Shown one piece after another: positions 1 through 9,616 of a DNA stretch of 64,000 bases. Position 1 is the first letter of the stretch. Each line of letters begins with the position of its first letter. This DNA is from JAFDXJ01 sp039811225 (GTDB lineage Bacteria; Bacteroidota; Bacteroidia; Chitinophagales; Chitinophagaceae), in assembly GCA_039811225.1 (NCBI GenBank), contig JBDHYG010000010.1, positions 20,571 to 84,570 on the forward strand, in the 5' to 3' direction. The translations under genes and the position numbers were made by a program. The notes under the pieces are model-generated. The model was not told the DNA's origin, searched no databases, and saw only the letters and a list, made by a program, of their open reading frames with translations.

Positions 1-699
1 GCGCTGGTGGGAGGAGGTGGTATCCCGCAACCGGGAGAAATTTCCCTGGCACATAATGGGGTGTTATTCCTGGATGAATTACCGGAATTTAAACGAACTG
101 TATTAGAAGTGATGCGCCAGCCCATGGAAGAGCGGAAAGTTATCATTTCCCGCACTAAAATGACCCTGGAGTTCCCGGCCAATTTTATGCTCATTGCTTC
201 TATGAATCCCTGTCCCTGCGGCTTTTACAATCATCCCACCAAAGAATGTACCTGCCCGCCGGGTGCCGTACAAAAATATTTGAATAAAATATCGGGGCCT
301 TTATTAGATCGCATTGACCTGCACGTGGAAGTAACACCGGTAGCTTTCAGTGAACTCAGTAATAGCCAGAGCCGGGGAGAAAACTCTGCCACCATCCGGG
401 AGCGTGTGATCCGGGCAAGAGATATACAAACGGAACGCTATAAAGATATTCCCGGCCTGTATGCCAATGCACAAATCAGCAGTAAACAATTGCGGGAAAT
501 ATGTGTGATTGGTACAGCCGGGGAAGCTTTATTAAAGCGGGCCATGGAGCGATTAAATTTATCGGCGCGTGCCTACGATCGTATTTTAAAAGTGAGCCGC
601 ACCATAGCCGACCTGGCGGCTTCCGAAAATATCCTGGTGGAACACCTGGCTGAAGCTATTCAATACCGGAGCCTGGACAGGGAAGGTTGGGCAGGCTGA
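1..699 (+). CDS. comM: ComM/YifB-type magnesium-chelatase-like AAA+ ATPase, 3' part
   Basis: This is the C-terminal part of a Mg-chelatase subunit ChlI-like ATPase of the YifB/ComM family, which in transformable bacteria acts as a helicase that helps integrate incoming DNA. The reading frame is open from the first base of the window, so the 5' end lies outside and no start is visible. The segment carries the Walker B region (VLFLDELPEF, about residues 22-31 of the fragment), the conserved stretch ASMNPCPCGF, a cysteine pair around KECTCPP, the arginine-finger region GPLLDRIDLHVEV, and the C-terminal helical domain ending LAEAIQYRSLDR. It stops one base before the stop of the convergent DUF5686 gene, so the two genes share no room for a long terminator. 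Family identification is firm; the role in DNA uptake here is inferred from the family. Confidence 0.93.
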   Translation, partial: ALVGGGGIPQPGEISLAHNGVLFLDELPEFKRTVLEVMRQPMEERKVIISRTKMTLEFPANFMLIASMNPCPCGFYNHPTKECTCPPGAVQKYLNKISGPLLDRIDLHVEVTPVAFSELSNSQSRGENSATIRERVIRARDIQTERYKDIPGLYANAQISSKQLREICVIGTAGEALLKRAMERLNLSARAYDRILKVSRTIADLAASENILVEHLAEAIQYRSLDREGWAG

Positions 700-700
700 T

Positions 701-3232
701 TTATTTTTTGCCCAATGTAATTTTACTGCCAATCAACCCATTGAAGCCGACACGGATAAAAATAGGTTGCCCAACACCATTCCAAAATGATTTGCCCACA
801 TCCACCCGCAAGATTTTTAAGATATTTTCCATGCCCCCAAAAAACTCATAATAATTCCGGTCTGCATTTTCATAGAAAGCATTAGCGCCTACTACTAAAT
901 GCCAGTTGAGTTTTTTGAAAAAAGGAATTTTATTGGTCAATGCACCATTGAAATGATGTTGCAGGTAAGCGGCTGTATAGAAAGAAGCCGTGGTACTATT
1001 GGCATAATAAAGCGCATTTAAGAATGTGTTTTCATAATCGAGTATCTCCACACTTCTATGGCCATTGAAATGTTTGTAATCCTGGATATTCACCACTTTA
1101 CTATTGAGGAAACCACCTACATCAATGCGGGCAATTAGTTGGCCCATGAGTTTAAAATTAAATGCATCAGAAATGGCGATATTCCATTTATCAAAATTTT
1201 CATCACTGCCGAAAACATGGGGAATCCCTTTATCATAGTTCAATTGGAATATGGGCGCTTTTGAGCCGAGTGATAATTTATAATTGGGGAATTGAATATA
1301 TTTCTGCCCCGGTTGATAGGTTAATTGTATGCTGGCAATAAAAGCCTGGTGTCGCAGAAAATTGGAAGACATCACTTCGACCGGGTAATTGGGTGTAAAT
1401 TTTTGTGTTGAATAACGGATGATGGAATAGTTCGTGGTGTTTTCCAGTGGCAGGCGGTCTTCATAGAGGAGTCCGGCTTCCAGGGAAAATCCATTTTCTA
1501 ATTTTTGGCTGTATTGGATTTGCCCAAAATAGTTTTCATCTATTTTCAGGTAATTGCGATTGAAGAGTAAGGTTTGTGTAAGGCTTTGCAGGGGCGGAAT
1601 CGGGCAATCGGCATAGAGCTGGCTAACGCGTTTTCCCCCGCTGAAAATAAATTTGCTCTTTGCTACCTGCCTGTAGCCATTTTCAAAATTATCTTCCAAT
1701 CCACCCTCCCATTGCAGGGAAGCCTAGGCATTCAAATGTGTATTGTGCCATCCATAACGTATAACCGGCGTGAATTGCATGCTACCTCGTCGATATTTTT
1801 TGTTGATGGTAAAACTTGCATGGGTGACTAGGCCTTCTACCGTATTGTAACTGACCTGGGGCAATAAGGCTTTCCATTGAAATGTGGTGGGGGTGATGGG
1901 TTTAAAGTTGGAACGGGTAAAGCCATTCAGGAAAATATTTTTCAGGGAAATTTTTCCCTGGGCTTTGCGCAACGAATCAATGCGGCGCTGGGAAAACAGG
2001 GAATCTTGTTGTGATTGAAAAATACTGTCTTTGATATGGAAATTATGTTGCTCTTCTGTTTCCAATGGAATAGGCCGTACGGAGTCCCAGTAGGCAGAAG
2101 ATTTTTTATTTACTGCTGAATCATATTTCACCACCACGTTATTAAAATAACCGGGAGGGAATACCGGGTGCAAATCATAGTCATTGTATTGATTGATGAA
2201 ATTTCCGACGATGTCGGCACCGAACATATTCAGAGAAAAATAAACAGCCTGGTTTTTTGTCCGCCATACATCCGAAGATATGGGCGCCTGTATTTGCCGG
2301 ATAGATAAAGTGTCTAAGATTTCCAATTGGGAAGATTTGGTAAGCAGGAGGTCGAGGCTGTGAATGCGCCAGTCGCCGTCTGTAATATAAATGGTCCCGG
2401 TGAAAAGCGGTTCATAAGCCCGGCGGGGTTTCACTTCTATTTCGTGTACTTCTTTACCTTCTTCGGTGAATGAGCAGAGGTAATGATATTTATAAAAATA
2501 TATAGCGGCATCGGCGATAGGTGATACAAAACCCCGTGGTGCAAACTGGTCGGTTAATACGGTTACATTGTTATCGTAAAAATTGATGAAGATGGGAAAA
2601 TTAAACCCATAGCCATTCGAGCCGCTTTCCCTTCCGGAAAGCACTTCCAATTTTTGCTGATCGGGTTTGCGAAAAGCAATGCGGGTGAGCGATTCCGATA
2701 AATAGAGCATACCTTTCCCGGTGGAATCCACGCCTATATCCTGTCTTGTTTTTTCATCCATTTTTTGCCCGAGAATTTTTTCAGGAAGTTTGCGGCTTTT
2801 CATCCAGGTTTTGATATAAGCTTCGCAGGTAAAGGAATCCAATGGGGACTGGTATTCTCTTCTTTTTGCAATAGCATGCCGGATGATTTCATAAGCCGGG
2901 TCTTCTTCATTGGTGGAAATAACCACATTGGTCAAAGAACCGGCCAGCGGTGTCAATACAAAATCAAAGAATTGTGTGGAAGCTGAAATCGTCATTTTTT
3001 TTTCAGCACGGGCATAGCCGACATATTGAACAATAAATGTATAATCACCCGGGGACAGTGCCATTGTATAATATCCTTCCTGGTTAGCGGTAACGCCTTT
3101 ACCATTTTGTTTTATTGAAACAGAGGCGAATGGCAGCGCATTTCCATTATTATCTTTCACATAGCCACTGATAGATTGGGCAGTTGCCTGGAAAACAAAT
3201 AGCCATGTGATGAAGTAAATGGAAATTTTCAT
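701..3232 (-). pseudogene. DUF5686/carboxypeptidase-like regulatory domain protein interrupted by an in-frame amber stop
   Basis: Read through, this is an 842-residue envelope protein: signal peptide (about 1-18, ending ATAQS), a CarboxypepD_reg-like beta-sandwich (SGYVKDNNGNALPFASV, about 20-105), then a long DUF5686 region typical of Bacteroidota outer-membrane proteins of unknown function. A single TAG at 1724-1726 splits it into 502 and 332 or more residues. Both parts are in the same frame, and the downstream part is intact to its natural stop at 701. The total is close to what I expect for the family, so the damage is one substitution, not a rearrangement. TAG is used as a normal stop elsewhere here (rpsB), so reassignment is unlikely. 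It could be a recent pseudogene, a sequencing error or suppression. The gene is divergent from the MarC gene and convergent with comM. Confidence 0.8.
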
Positions 3233-3362
3233 GCAGTCATATTTACAAGCAAGTAAATCAAATTTTCGCTATGAAAGAAAGAAATTCAGGGAAGGCCTTT
3301 ACTTTAAGTTTTATACAACAAAAATTTTAGTGTTATTTTGTTGACAATAACAACAGCCACAC

Positions 3363-4052
3363 ATGTTTGATGATTTACCTCTTTGGTTACAAACTTTTTT
3401 ATTGATCATTCCATCGACCTATATGGCGTTGTTTCATGTGGTGAACCCGATTGGTTCCGGTGTATTGTTCCTGGGTTTGACACCCAATACGCCCAATAAA
3501 GTCCGGCGGAAGATGGCCCGGAAAATTGCATTGAATGCAGGGGTTATTTTAATGTTTACGGTATTGGCGGGGATTTATATCATGAAGCTGTTTGGCATTA
3601 CCATACCCATTGTACAGATGTGTGGCGGCACGATGATCCTCACTATGGGCTGGCGTTCCTTGCAGCAGGATGATACCGTGAATGAAAGTGATAAGAAAAA
3701 ATATCTTAGTGAGCAAATCAATGAGGCTGACCATACGAATAAGGTTTTTTATCCTTATACGTTTCCTTTTACCATTGGCCCCGGAAGTATTGCCGTAGCA
3801 TTAACGATAAGTGCGGAAGCGCTTGGGGGAAAAACGCATGAATACATCATGCATTATTCTGCTTCGGCCATTGCGATTCTCCTGATCATGCTGAGTATTT
3901 ATATCTGTTTCAGTTCGGCAGATTTTTTTGTAAGCAAAGCATCCGAACAAGCCAGGCGGGTAATCATGAAGATTTTGTCCTTTGTACTCCTTTGTATCGG
4001 CGGGCAGATTATCATGAATGGCGTTACAGAGTTTGTACATACATTTACCTGA
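3363..4052 (+). CDS. MarC family integral membrane protein
   Basis: A 229-residue polytopic membrane protein of the MarC family (UPF0056), whose members were once linked to multiple antibiotic resistance in E. coli but have no settled transport substrate. Hydrophobic segments are visible near residues 10-35, 55-75, 80-100, 145-165, 170-190 and 205-225, matching the six-helix pattern of the family. Family-like stretches are FHVVNPIGSGVLFLGLTP near the N-terminus, QMCGGTMILTMGWRSLQ in the middle, and FPFTIGPGSIAVALTIS, which corresponds to the usual PLA-x-GPG loop. The length is normal. It starts 130 bp from the divergent DUF5686 gene and is convergent with metF. A function in solute or amino-acid export is only a family-level guess. 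Confidence 0.87.
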   Translation: MFDDLPLWLQTFLLIIPSTYMALFHVVNPIGSGVLFLGLTPNTPNKVRRKMARKIALNAGVILMFTVLAGIYIMKLFGITIPIVQMCGGTMILTMGWRSLQQDDTVNESDKKKYLSEQINEADHTNKVFYPYTFPFTIGPGSIAVALTISAEALGGKTHEYIMHYSASAIAILLIMLSIYICFSSADFFVSKASEQARRVIMKILSFVLLCIGGQIIMNGVTEFVHTFT

Positions 4053-4112
4053 GTAACATCATAGGTTTTTTGCACAGCAAAATATGAAACAGTTACCGAA
4101 GAGACACTTTTT

Positions 4113-5066
4113 TTAAAATACAGCCTGCACCACATTCCTTATGGTAGCGGGTTTGCCCAGGGTGTAGTAATGCAATACCGGCACACCAAATTGGATGAGG
4201 CCTTTACTTTGTTCGATCAGCCATTCTTTACCGGCTATTTCACATTCTTCATCCGTTTTGCATTTTAGGATTGCATCTGATAAATCATTGGGTATATCAA
4301 CATGAAAAATACGGGGCAGCAGGGATAATTGTTTTTTACTGCTGATCGGTTTCAATCCCGGGATAATGGGTACCATGATATCCATTGCCCGACAGGCGGC
4401 AACAAAATCAAAATATTTTTGATTGTCAAAAAACATTTGTGTCATGATATATTCAGCACCGGCATCTACTTTGGCTTTTAGGGTTTTTAGATCCATTTCT
4501 TTATTGGGCGCTTCAAAATGTTTTTCAGGATAGCCGGCGACACCTATACAAAAATTTGTTTTTCCCCCATTGCGGATATCTTCATCGAGGTACACCCCGT
4601 GATTGAGGTTCACCACTTGCTTCAATAAATCTATAGCATACACATGGCCACCGGGCTCCGGTTCAAAAAAAGCTTCATTCTTGGAAGCATCCCCGCGGAT
4701 GATCAATACATTATCTATGTCAAGAAAATTCAGGTCGATTAAAGCATCTTCCGTTTCCCGCATGGCAAAGCCACCACAAATAATATGGGGAACAGCATCA
4801 ATTTTATAATGGTTCATAATGGCGGCACAAATCCCAACCGTTCCCGGCCTTTTGCGGATCTCGACTTTTTCAAAACTGCCATCTTTTCTTTTCTTGTAAG
4901 CAGTTTCACTGCGGTGATAGGTTACATTAATCCAGGAAGGTTTGAACTCCATTAATGGGTCGAGGTGTTCATAGATGGAGCCGATGCTTTTACCTTTCAG
5001 TGGGGGTAAAATCTCAAAAGAAACCAGGGTTTTTTTTGCCTGCGAAATATGTTCCGTGATCTTCAT
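4113..5066 (-). CDS. metF: Methylenetetrahydrofolate reductase
   Basis: A 317-residue flavoprotein that reduces 5,10-methylene-THF to 5-methyl-THF and so supplies the methyl group for methionine synthesis. It is a TIM-barrel enzyme of the usual bacterial length. Recognisable parts are the N-terminal SFEILPPLKGKS with the catalytic-acid region (SFE), WINVTYHRSE, the FAD-contact region NVLIIRGDAS, CIGVAGYPEKH, the AGAEYIMTQMFFDNQKYFDF strand-helix and PIIPGLKPI. In Bacteroidota the gene often sits near metH; here it does not, lying between marC (convergent) and lptB (divergent, 133 bp between starts). No S-adenosylmethionine riboswitch was recognised in that 133-bp gap. Confidence 0.95.
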   Translation of the reverse strand: MKITEHISQAKKTLVSFEILPPLKGKSIGSIYEHLDPLMEFKPSWINVTYHRSETAYKKRKDGSFEKVEIRKRPGTVGICAAIMNHYKIDAVPHIICGGFAMRETEDALIDLNFLDIDNVLIIRGDASKNEAFFEPEPGGHVYAIDLLKQVVNLNHGVYLDEDIRNGGKTNFCIGVAGYPEKHFEAPNKEMDLKTLKAKVDAGAEYIMTQMFFDNQKYFDFVAACRAMDIMVPIIPGLKPISSKKQLSLLPRIFHVDIPNDLSDAILKCKTDEECEIAGKEWLIEQSKGLIQFGVPVLHYYTLGKPATIRNVVQAVF

Positions 5067-5199
5067 GAAATGGTGCTACACTATTTTTTTTAAAAGGATA
5101 CAAAACAAATCAAAGGATTTTAGAAATCAAAATATAGTTTGTGATTTCATTAATACGCATTCCGGCCTTCTGATGTATTTTCGCTAAAAGCCGGGAACC

Positions 5200-5997
5200 T
5201 TGAATCAGCATATACGCACTGAAAATTTACAGAAATCATACAGTAGCCGTACGGTAGTAGATCATGTTTCTATTGAAGTAAAGCAGGGTGAAATTGTGGG
5301 TTTGCTGGGGCCGAATGGCGCTGGGAAGACCACCACTTTTTATATGGTGGTAGGCCTGATCAAACCGGATGATGGAAAAGTTTATCTCGATGAAGAAGAT
5401 ATCACCCGGATGCCCATGTATAAACGGGCACAATTGGGAATCGGGTATTTACCCCAGGAAGCCAGTGTATTTCGTAAGTTATCCGTTGAAGATAACCTGA
5501 TGGCGGTATTGGAAATGACCCGGTTAAAATCAAGTGAACGGAAAGAGAAACTGGAACAGCTCCTGGATGAATTCAACCTGCACCATGTTCGCAAAAACAA
5601 TGGCGACAGCCTGAGTGGGGGAGAACGGCGCCGGACAGAAATAGCCCGTGCCCTGGCCATCGACCCGAAATTTATTTTACTTGATGAACCTTTTGCCGGC
5701 GTGGATCCCATTGCCGTGGAAGACATCCAAATGGTAGTGGCGCGGCTGAAGTATAAAAATATCGGTATTTTGATTACTGATCATAATGTAAATGAAACCC
5801 TCTCCATTTGTGATCATGCCTACTTATTGATTGAAGGAAAAATATTTAAAAATGGCAGCGCAGAAGAACTGGCCAAAGATGACCAGGTACGGCGCTTATA
5901 CCTGGGTACCAACTTTGAATTGAAACGCAAAGACTGGATCATGGAATTGGGTCGTAATCATGCAGCTGAAAGTTTGAAAGAAAACGGCGACCGATAA
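5200..5997 (+). CDS. lptB: LPS export ABC transporter ATPase LptB
   Basis: The cytoplasmic ATPase of the LptBFG complex that extracts lipopolysaccharide from the inner membrane. It is 265 residues. The Walker A is GPNGAGKTT (about residues 37-45), the Q-loop region is GIGYLPQEASVFRKLSVEDN, the signature is LSGGERRRTE, Walker B is FILLDEPFAGVDP and the switch histidine is in ITDHNVNETL. The YLPQEASVFRKL stretch and the short C-terminal extension distinguish LptB from other ABC ATPases. The start is a TTG: an in-frame stop at 5185-5187 excludes an upstream start and no ATG precedes the first conserved strand. LptF/LptG are not in the window. The gene is followed 68 bp later by a GH3-like gene on the same strand. 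Confidence 0.94.
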   Translation: MNQHIRTENLQKSYSSRTVVDHVSIEVKQGEIVGLLGPNGAGKTTTFYMVVGLIKPDDGKVYLDEEDITRMPMYKRAQLGIGYLPQEASVFRKLSVEDNLMAVLEMTRLKSSERKEKLEQLLDEFNLHHVRKNNGDSLSGGERRRTEIARALAIDPKFILLDEPFAGVDPIAVEDIQMVVARLKYKNIGILITDHNVNETLSICDHAYLLIEGKIFKNGSAEELAKDDQVRRLYLGTNFELKRKDWIMELGRNHAAESLKENGDR

Positions 5998-6065
5998 AAT
6001 TTTTTGCATTACATTTAACCACCCGGGATAGTACCGGAAAATGGTTTTGTTGCCGCAAAACAAAA

Positions 6066-7586
6066 ATGAAGATTTTATCCCCAACGATATCAATCCTTGC
6101 CCGGATGCGTTATGCAGCCATAGAAGCCTGGATGAATAACCCGATCCAGGCCCAACGTGAAGTACTGCAAGACCTGGTAACACATGCCCAGCATTCGGAA
6201 ATAGGCCGGAAATATGGCTTCCACAATTTATTTACAATCCGGAAATTCAAACAGGTAGTTCCGATTCATGCCTATGAAGACCTGAAACCTTATATAGAAC
6301 GACTCATGCAGGGTGAACGGAACCTGCTCTGGAATACTCCCGTAAACTGGTTTGCCAAAAGCAGTGGTACCACCAATGAAAAAAGTAAATTCATTCCAAT
6401 AACGGATGAAAGTTTACAGGATTGCCATTACCAGGCTGCCAAAGATGTGCTTTCCCTTTATTATAACCGATTCCCGGAAAGTGATGTACTCACCGGGAAA
6501 GGACTGGTCATCGGTGGCAGCCACCAGATCAATGCCTTAAATGAAGAAACGTTTTATGGCGATCTCAGTGCGGTATTATTACAAAATACCCCTTTCTGGA
6601 GTAACTGGCTACGTACCCCGGAACTCTCCATTGCACTAATGGATGAATGGGAGGCGAAGATTGAACAGCTTGCACAAAACACCATTCATGAAGATGTTAC
6701 TTCTATCAGTGGGGTACCCACCTGGACACTGGTACTGATCAAAAGGATCCTGGAACTTACCGGCAAGAAAACCTTACTCGAAGTATGGCCACGCCTGGAA
6801 ATGTATTTACATGGAGGCATATCTTTCTCACCATATAAAAAACATTTTGAAAACCTCATCGGTGGTAAAATCAATTACCTCAATATGTATAATGCCAGTG
6901 AAGGTTTCTTCGCTGCACAAAACAGTGAGACGGATGATATGCTGCTTTTCCTGCATCATGGTATTTTTTATGAATTTATGCCAGTGGAAGAATATGGCGC
7001 TGCTGCTCCCAGGACAATTGGCCTGAAAGAAGTGGAAACCGGGAAAAATTATGCGCCTGTTATTTCTACAAATGGCGGGCTATGGCGTTATTTAGTGGGT
7101 GATACCATTGCATTTACATCACTCTACCCGTTTAAGATAAAAGTAACTGGCCGGTTGAAACATTTTATCAATGCTTTTGGGGAAGAACTGATTGTAGATA
7201 ATACCGATCATGCATTAGCCATCCTCGCGGAGAAAATGGGTATAGTGGTAAAGGATTATACAGCGGCGCCGGTTTATTTTTCTGAGACTTCCAATGGAGC
7301 ACATGAATGGATCATTGAATTTGAAAAGGAGCCTGCTGACCTGGACAAGTTCACGCATTTATTAGATGAAACCTTGCAATCATTGAACAGTGATTATGAA
7401 GCCAAGCGACACAAAAATATTGCTATGAAGGCACCCATTATCCATGTGGCACCCAACGGATTTTTTAATGAATGGTTACGGGGAAAAGGAAAAATGGGCG
7501 GACAACACAAAGTACCCCGGCTCAGTAATGACCGCAATTATATGGAAGAAATGCTGATTGCCTGGCAAAGAAAATACTCCATCTAA
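6066..7586 (+). CDS. GH3-like acyl-adenylating (auxin-responsive promoter family) protein
   Basis: A 506-residue protein of the GH3 family, ANL-type enzymes that in plants adenylate jasmonate or auxin and join them to amino acids. Bacterial homologues are common in Bacteroidota and their substrates are unknown. The ATP-binding P-loop motif is visible as FAKSSGTTNEKSKFIP (about residues 97-112). The adenylation core continues with LNMYNASEGFFAAQ, equivalent to the Y-x-x-(S/T)-E motif, and GLWRYLVGDTIAFTSLYP containing the conserved nucleotide-binding aspartate. The C-terminal lid contains VTGRLKHFINAFGEELI. A near-perfect 7-bp hairpin (7576-7592, loop CTA) overlaps the stop codon. It lies between lptB and the ribosomal cluster with no obvious pathway partner, so I assign no substrate. 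Confidence 0.88.
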   Translation: MKILSPTISILARMRYAAIEAWMNNPIQAQREVLQDLVTHAQHSEIGRKYGFHNLFTIRKFKQVVPIHAYEDLKPYIERLMQGERNLLWNTPVNWFAKSSGTTNEKSKFIPITDESLQDCHYQAAKDVLSLYYNRFPESDVLTGKGLVIGGSHQINALNEETFYGDLSAVLLQNTPFWSNWLRTPELSIALMDEWEAKIEQLAQNTIHEDVTSISGVPTWTLVLIKRILELTGKKTLLEVWPRLEMYLHGGISFSPYKKHFENLIGGKINYLNMYNASEGFFAAQNSETDDMLLFLHHGIFYEFMPVEEYGAAAPRTIGLKEVETGKNYAPVISTNGGLWRYLVGDTIAFTSLYPFKIKVTGRLKHFINAFGEELIVDNTDHALAILAEKMGIVVKDYTAAPVYFSETSNGAHEWIIEFEKEPADLDKFTHLLDETLQSLNSDYEAKRHKNIAMKAPIIHVAPNGFFNEWLRGKGKMGGQHKVPRLSNDRNYMEEMLIAWQRKYSI

Positions 7587-7714
7587 TGGAGTTACTTGTT
7601 TAATTCTACATTTAAAAATAGAGCCAATTCCGGGCATAGTTTTATTGACAGTCAAAAATTTTACTGATTATCAATTATTTATAAAGGCATCTCCAAAAAT
7701 AAAGCCCTGATTTT

Positions 7715-7745
7715 TTTGCCAGGAAAAAATAAGCCTGCACCTTTG
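7715..7745 (+). promoter_or_regulatory. Promoter of the rplM-rpsI cluster
   Basis: A TTTG (-33-like) at 7715-7718 is followed after 19 bp by CACCTTTG at 7738-7745. This matches the Bacteroidota promoter form TTTG-N19..23-TAnnTTTG with one mismatch. Transcription would begin near 7752, leaving a leader of about 45 nt before rplM. This is a pattern match only. Confidence 0.55.
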
Positions 7746-7762
7746 CATCCCATTTAAAAAAA

Positions 7763-7782
7763 TCCATTGGGATGGCAATGGA
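7763..7782 (+). promoter_or_regulatory. Candidate L13 leader hairpin before rplM
   Basis: TCCATTG at 7763-7769 pairs perfectly with CAATGGA at 7776-7782 around a 6-nt loop. The hairpin sits in the short predicted leader just upstream of the rplM start. Ribosomal-protein leaders bound by L13 have been described in Bacteroidia, so an autoregulatory site is plausible. It has no T-tract and is not a terminator. Confidence 0.45.
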
Positions 7783-7797
7783 CAAAAAAAACAAATC

Positions 7798-8241
7798 ATG
7801 AGTAAACTACATTTCACCACGAAACATGCGAACGAGGCTACCATACAGCGTAATTGGTACGTTGTAGATGGCACCAATCAAACCGTAGGCCGCATGTGTG
7901 CACAAATTGCTGCAGTATTACGTGGCAAAAACAAAGCCTACTATACGCCCCATGTTGATTGCGGGGATTACATTATTGTATTGAATGCCGATAAAGTGGT
8001 ATTCAGTGGAAATAAGCTGGAAGAAAAAATCTATATCGATTTTTCCGGTTATCCCGGTGGGCAAAGAAAAGAAACCGCCAAGAACCTCTTGAAGCGTCGC
8101 CCGGAGTCTGTTGTTGAACGGGCTGTTAAAGGCATGCTTCCCAAGAATCGTTTAGGCCGTAAGATGGCAAAAAAATTATTTGTTTATGCCGGTGATAAGC
8201 ATCCGCATATAGCTCAGCAACCCAAAGAATTAAAATTTTAA
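7798..8241 (+). CDS. rplM: 50S ribosomal protein L13
   Basis: A 147-residue large-subunit protein that binds 23S rRNA early in assembly. It shows the standard L13 pattern: WYVVDGTNQTVGRMCAQIA near the N-terminus, LRGKNKAYYTPHVDCGDYII in the middle, then KIYIDFSGYPGGQRKETA, the RRPESVVERAVKGMLPKN stretch, and GRKMAKKLFVYAGDKHPH at the C-terminus. The length is normal for the family. It is followed by rpsI after 36 bp, the usual L13-S9 pairing, and is preceded by a promoter and hairpin leader that could allow feedback control. Confidence 0.98.
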   Translation: MSKLHFTTKHANEATIQRNWYVVDGTNQTVGRMCAQIAAVLRGKNKAYYTPHVDCGDYIIVLNADKVVFSGNKLEEKIYIDFSGYPGGQRKETAKNLLKRRPESVVERAVKGMLPKNRLGRKMAKKLFVYAGDKHPHIAQQPKELKF

Positions 8242-8277
8242 AAAACCACCCGGTTTCGCCGGGATAAAAAAATATAA

Positions 8278-8667
8278 ATGGAAAAACAAAGGAATGCAGT
8301 CGGCCGCCGGAAGGAAGCGGTAACACGCATATTCATCAGTAAGGGCGAAGGAAAAATTACGGTGAATGGGAAAGATTTTAAAGAATATTTCCCACTCGCT
8401 TACCTGCGCAACCAGGTATTGGCACCCTTGCAAACGGTAGAATCACTGGACAAATATGATATTAAAATCAATGCAAAGGGAGGTGGTATGAAGGGCCAGG
8501 CAGAAGCAGCTAAACTGGGCATAGCACGTGTTTTAATCGAGTTAAACCCGGAGCTTCGCCCGGCTTTAAAAGAAGCTGGTTACCTCACCCGTGACCCACG
8601 TAGTGTAGAGCGCAAGAAATTTGGTCATAAGAAAGCCCGTAAGAGCTACCAATTCTCTAAACGCTAA
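8278..8667 (+). CDS. rpsI: 30S ribosomal protein S9
   Basis: A 129-residue small-subunit protein whose basic C-terminal tail reaches the P-site tRNA anticodon. The tail ends YQFSKR, the conserved form. Other family landmarks are NAVGRRKEAVTRIF at the N-terminus, GEGKITVNGKDFKEYF, the glycine-rich KGGGMKGQAEAAKLGIARVL, and LTRDPRSVERKKFGHKKARK. The length is normal. It lies in the rplM-rpsI-rpsB-tsf order and is separated from rpsB by 50 bp that include a 14-nt perfect palindrome (about 8686-8699) without a loop. Confidence 0.98.
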   Translation: MEKQRNAVGRRKEAVTRIFISKGEGKITVNGKDFKEYFPLAYLRNQVLAPLQTVESLDKYDIKINAKGGGMKGQAEAAKLGIARVLIELNPELRPALKEAGYLTRDPRSVERKKFGHKKARKSYQFSKR

Positions 8668-8717
8668 TTTTTTAATTCATTTTTTAAAAAGATCTTTTTA
8701 CAAAGAAATTACATACA

Positions 8718-9611
8718 ATGGAAAACAACACTTCATTACAACAACAATTACTCGAAGCAGGTGTTCATTTCGGTCACCTGAGAAAGAAGTGGAACCCGAA
8801 AATGCTGCCTTATATTTTTGCTGAGAAAAAAGGCATCCATATCATTGACCTCAATAAAACCGTGGAGCACCTCCATGAAACAGCTGCTGCACTGAAACAA
8901 ATAGCGAAGAGTGGTAAGAAAATCATGTTTGTGGCAACCAAGAAACAGGCAAAAGAAATTGTCAGTGACTGTGCTAAAAAAGTGAATATGCCCTTTGCTA
9001 CAGAACGCTGGTTGGGTGGTATGCTTACCAATTTTAATACCGTGCGCAAAAGCGTGAAAAAAATGCAAAGCATTGAAAAAATGCTCGCCGATGGCAGTGC
9101 CGACAGCCTCACTAAAAAAGAACGTCTTACCCTCAGCCGTGACCGGGAAAAAATGGAAAAAGTACTCGGTGGTATTTCCCAACTGAGCCGCTTACCGGCT
9201 GCTTTATTCCTGGTCGATATAGGTCATGAGCACATCGCTTTATCCGAAGCCCGGCGCTTAGGCATTACTACTTTCGGTATGGTGGATACCAATTGCGACC
9301 CCAATAAAGTGGATTATGCCATCCCGGCAAATGATGATGCTACCAAGAGTATTGCTATTATTTGTCATTTCATTACTGCCGCTATCGCAGAAGGCCTGGA
9401 AGAAAGAAATGCCGCGAAAGATGAAGAGGTAGAAGAAGTAGATAATGAAACGGAAAAGAAAGCTGCCCGCCTGATGGCTGAAGCTGAATCAGAAAATACC
9501 CGTAGCGGAAGGCAACGGAGCAGCACTGCTTCCGGCCAACCCAAACGCCGTATTCCCGGTGGGGCCAGCCGCAGAACACAAGGTACACCAGGTGGTGCAC
9601 CGAGGAAATAG
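8718..9611 (+). CDS. rpsB: 30S ribosomal protein S2
   Basis: A 297-residue small-subunit protein. The core (about residues 1-230) is a standard S2: LLEAGVHFGHLRKKWNPKML, IHIIDLNKTVEHL, FVATKKQAKEIV, the ERWLGGMLTNFNTVRKSV signature, LFLVDIGHEHIALSEARRLG and GMVDTNCDPNKVDYAIPAND. After the core there is an acidic stretch (about 235-245), then a serine-, arginine- and glycine-rich tail of about 45 residues (ending GTPGGAPRK) longer than in E. coli. Such low-complexity tails on S2 are seen in other Bacteroidota. The stop is TAG, which shows that amber is an ordinary terminator in this genome. The gene is followed by tsf, the classical rpsB-tsf pair. Confidence 0.98.
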   Translation: MENNTSLQQQLLEAGVHFGHLRKKWNPKMLPYIFAEKKGIHIIDLNKTVEHLHETAAALKQIAKSGKKIMFVATKKQAKEIVSDCAKKVNMPFATERWLGGMLTNFNTVRKSVKKMQSIEKMLADGSADSLTKKERLTLSRDREKMEKVLGGISQLSRLPAALFLVDIGHEHIALSEARRLGITTFGMVDTNCDPNKVDYAIPANDDATKSIAIICHFITAAIAEGLEERNAAKDEEVEEVDNETEKKAARLMAEAESENTRSGRQRSSTASGQPKRRIPGGASRRTQGTPGGAPRK

Positions 9612-9616
9612 TTTTT

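Noticed and set aside
1724..1726. Genetic-code change (TAG read as an amino acid)
   Set aside because: TAG ends rpsB normally, and no other gene in the window contains an in-frame TAG.
5382..5726. A 114-codon serine/arginine-rich frame antisense to lptB
   Set aside because: It lies wholly inside a conserved gene on the other strand.
8686..8699. Perfect 14-bp palindrome between rpsI and rpsB read as a terminator
   Set aside because: It has no loop, so it cannot form a hairpin terminator; it may be chance in AT-rich DNA.
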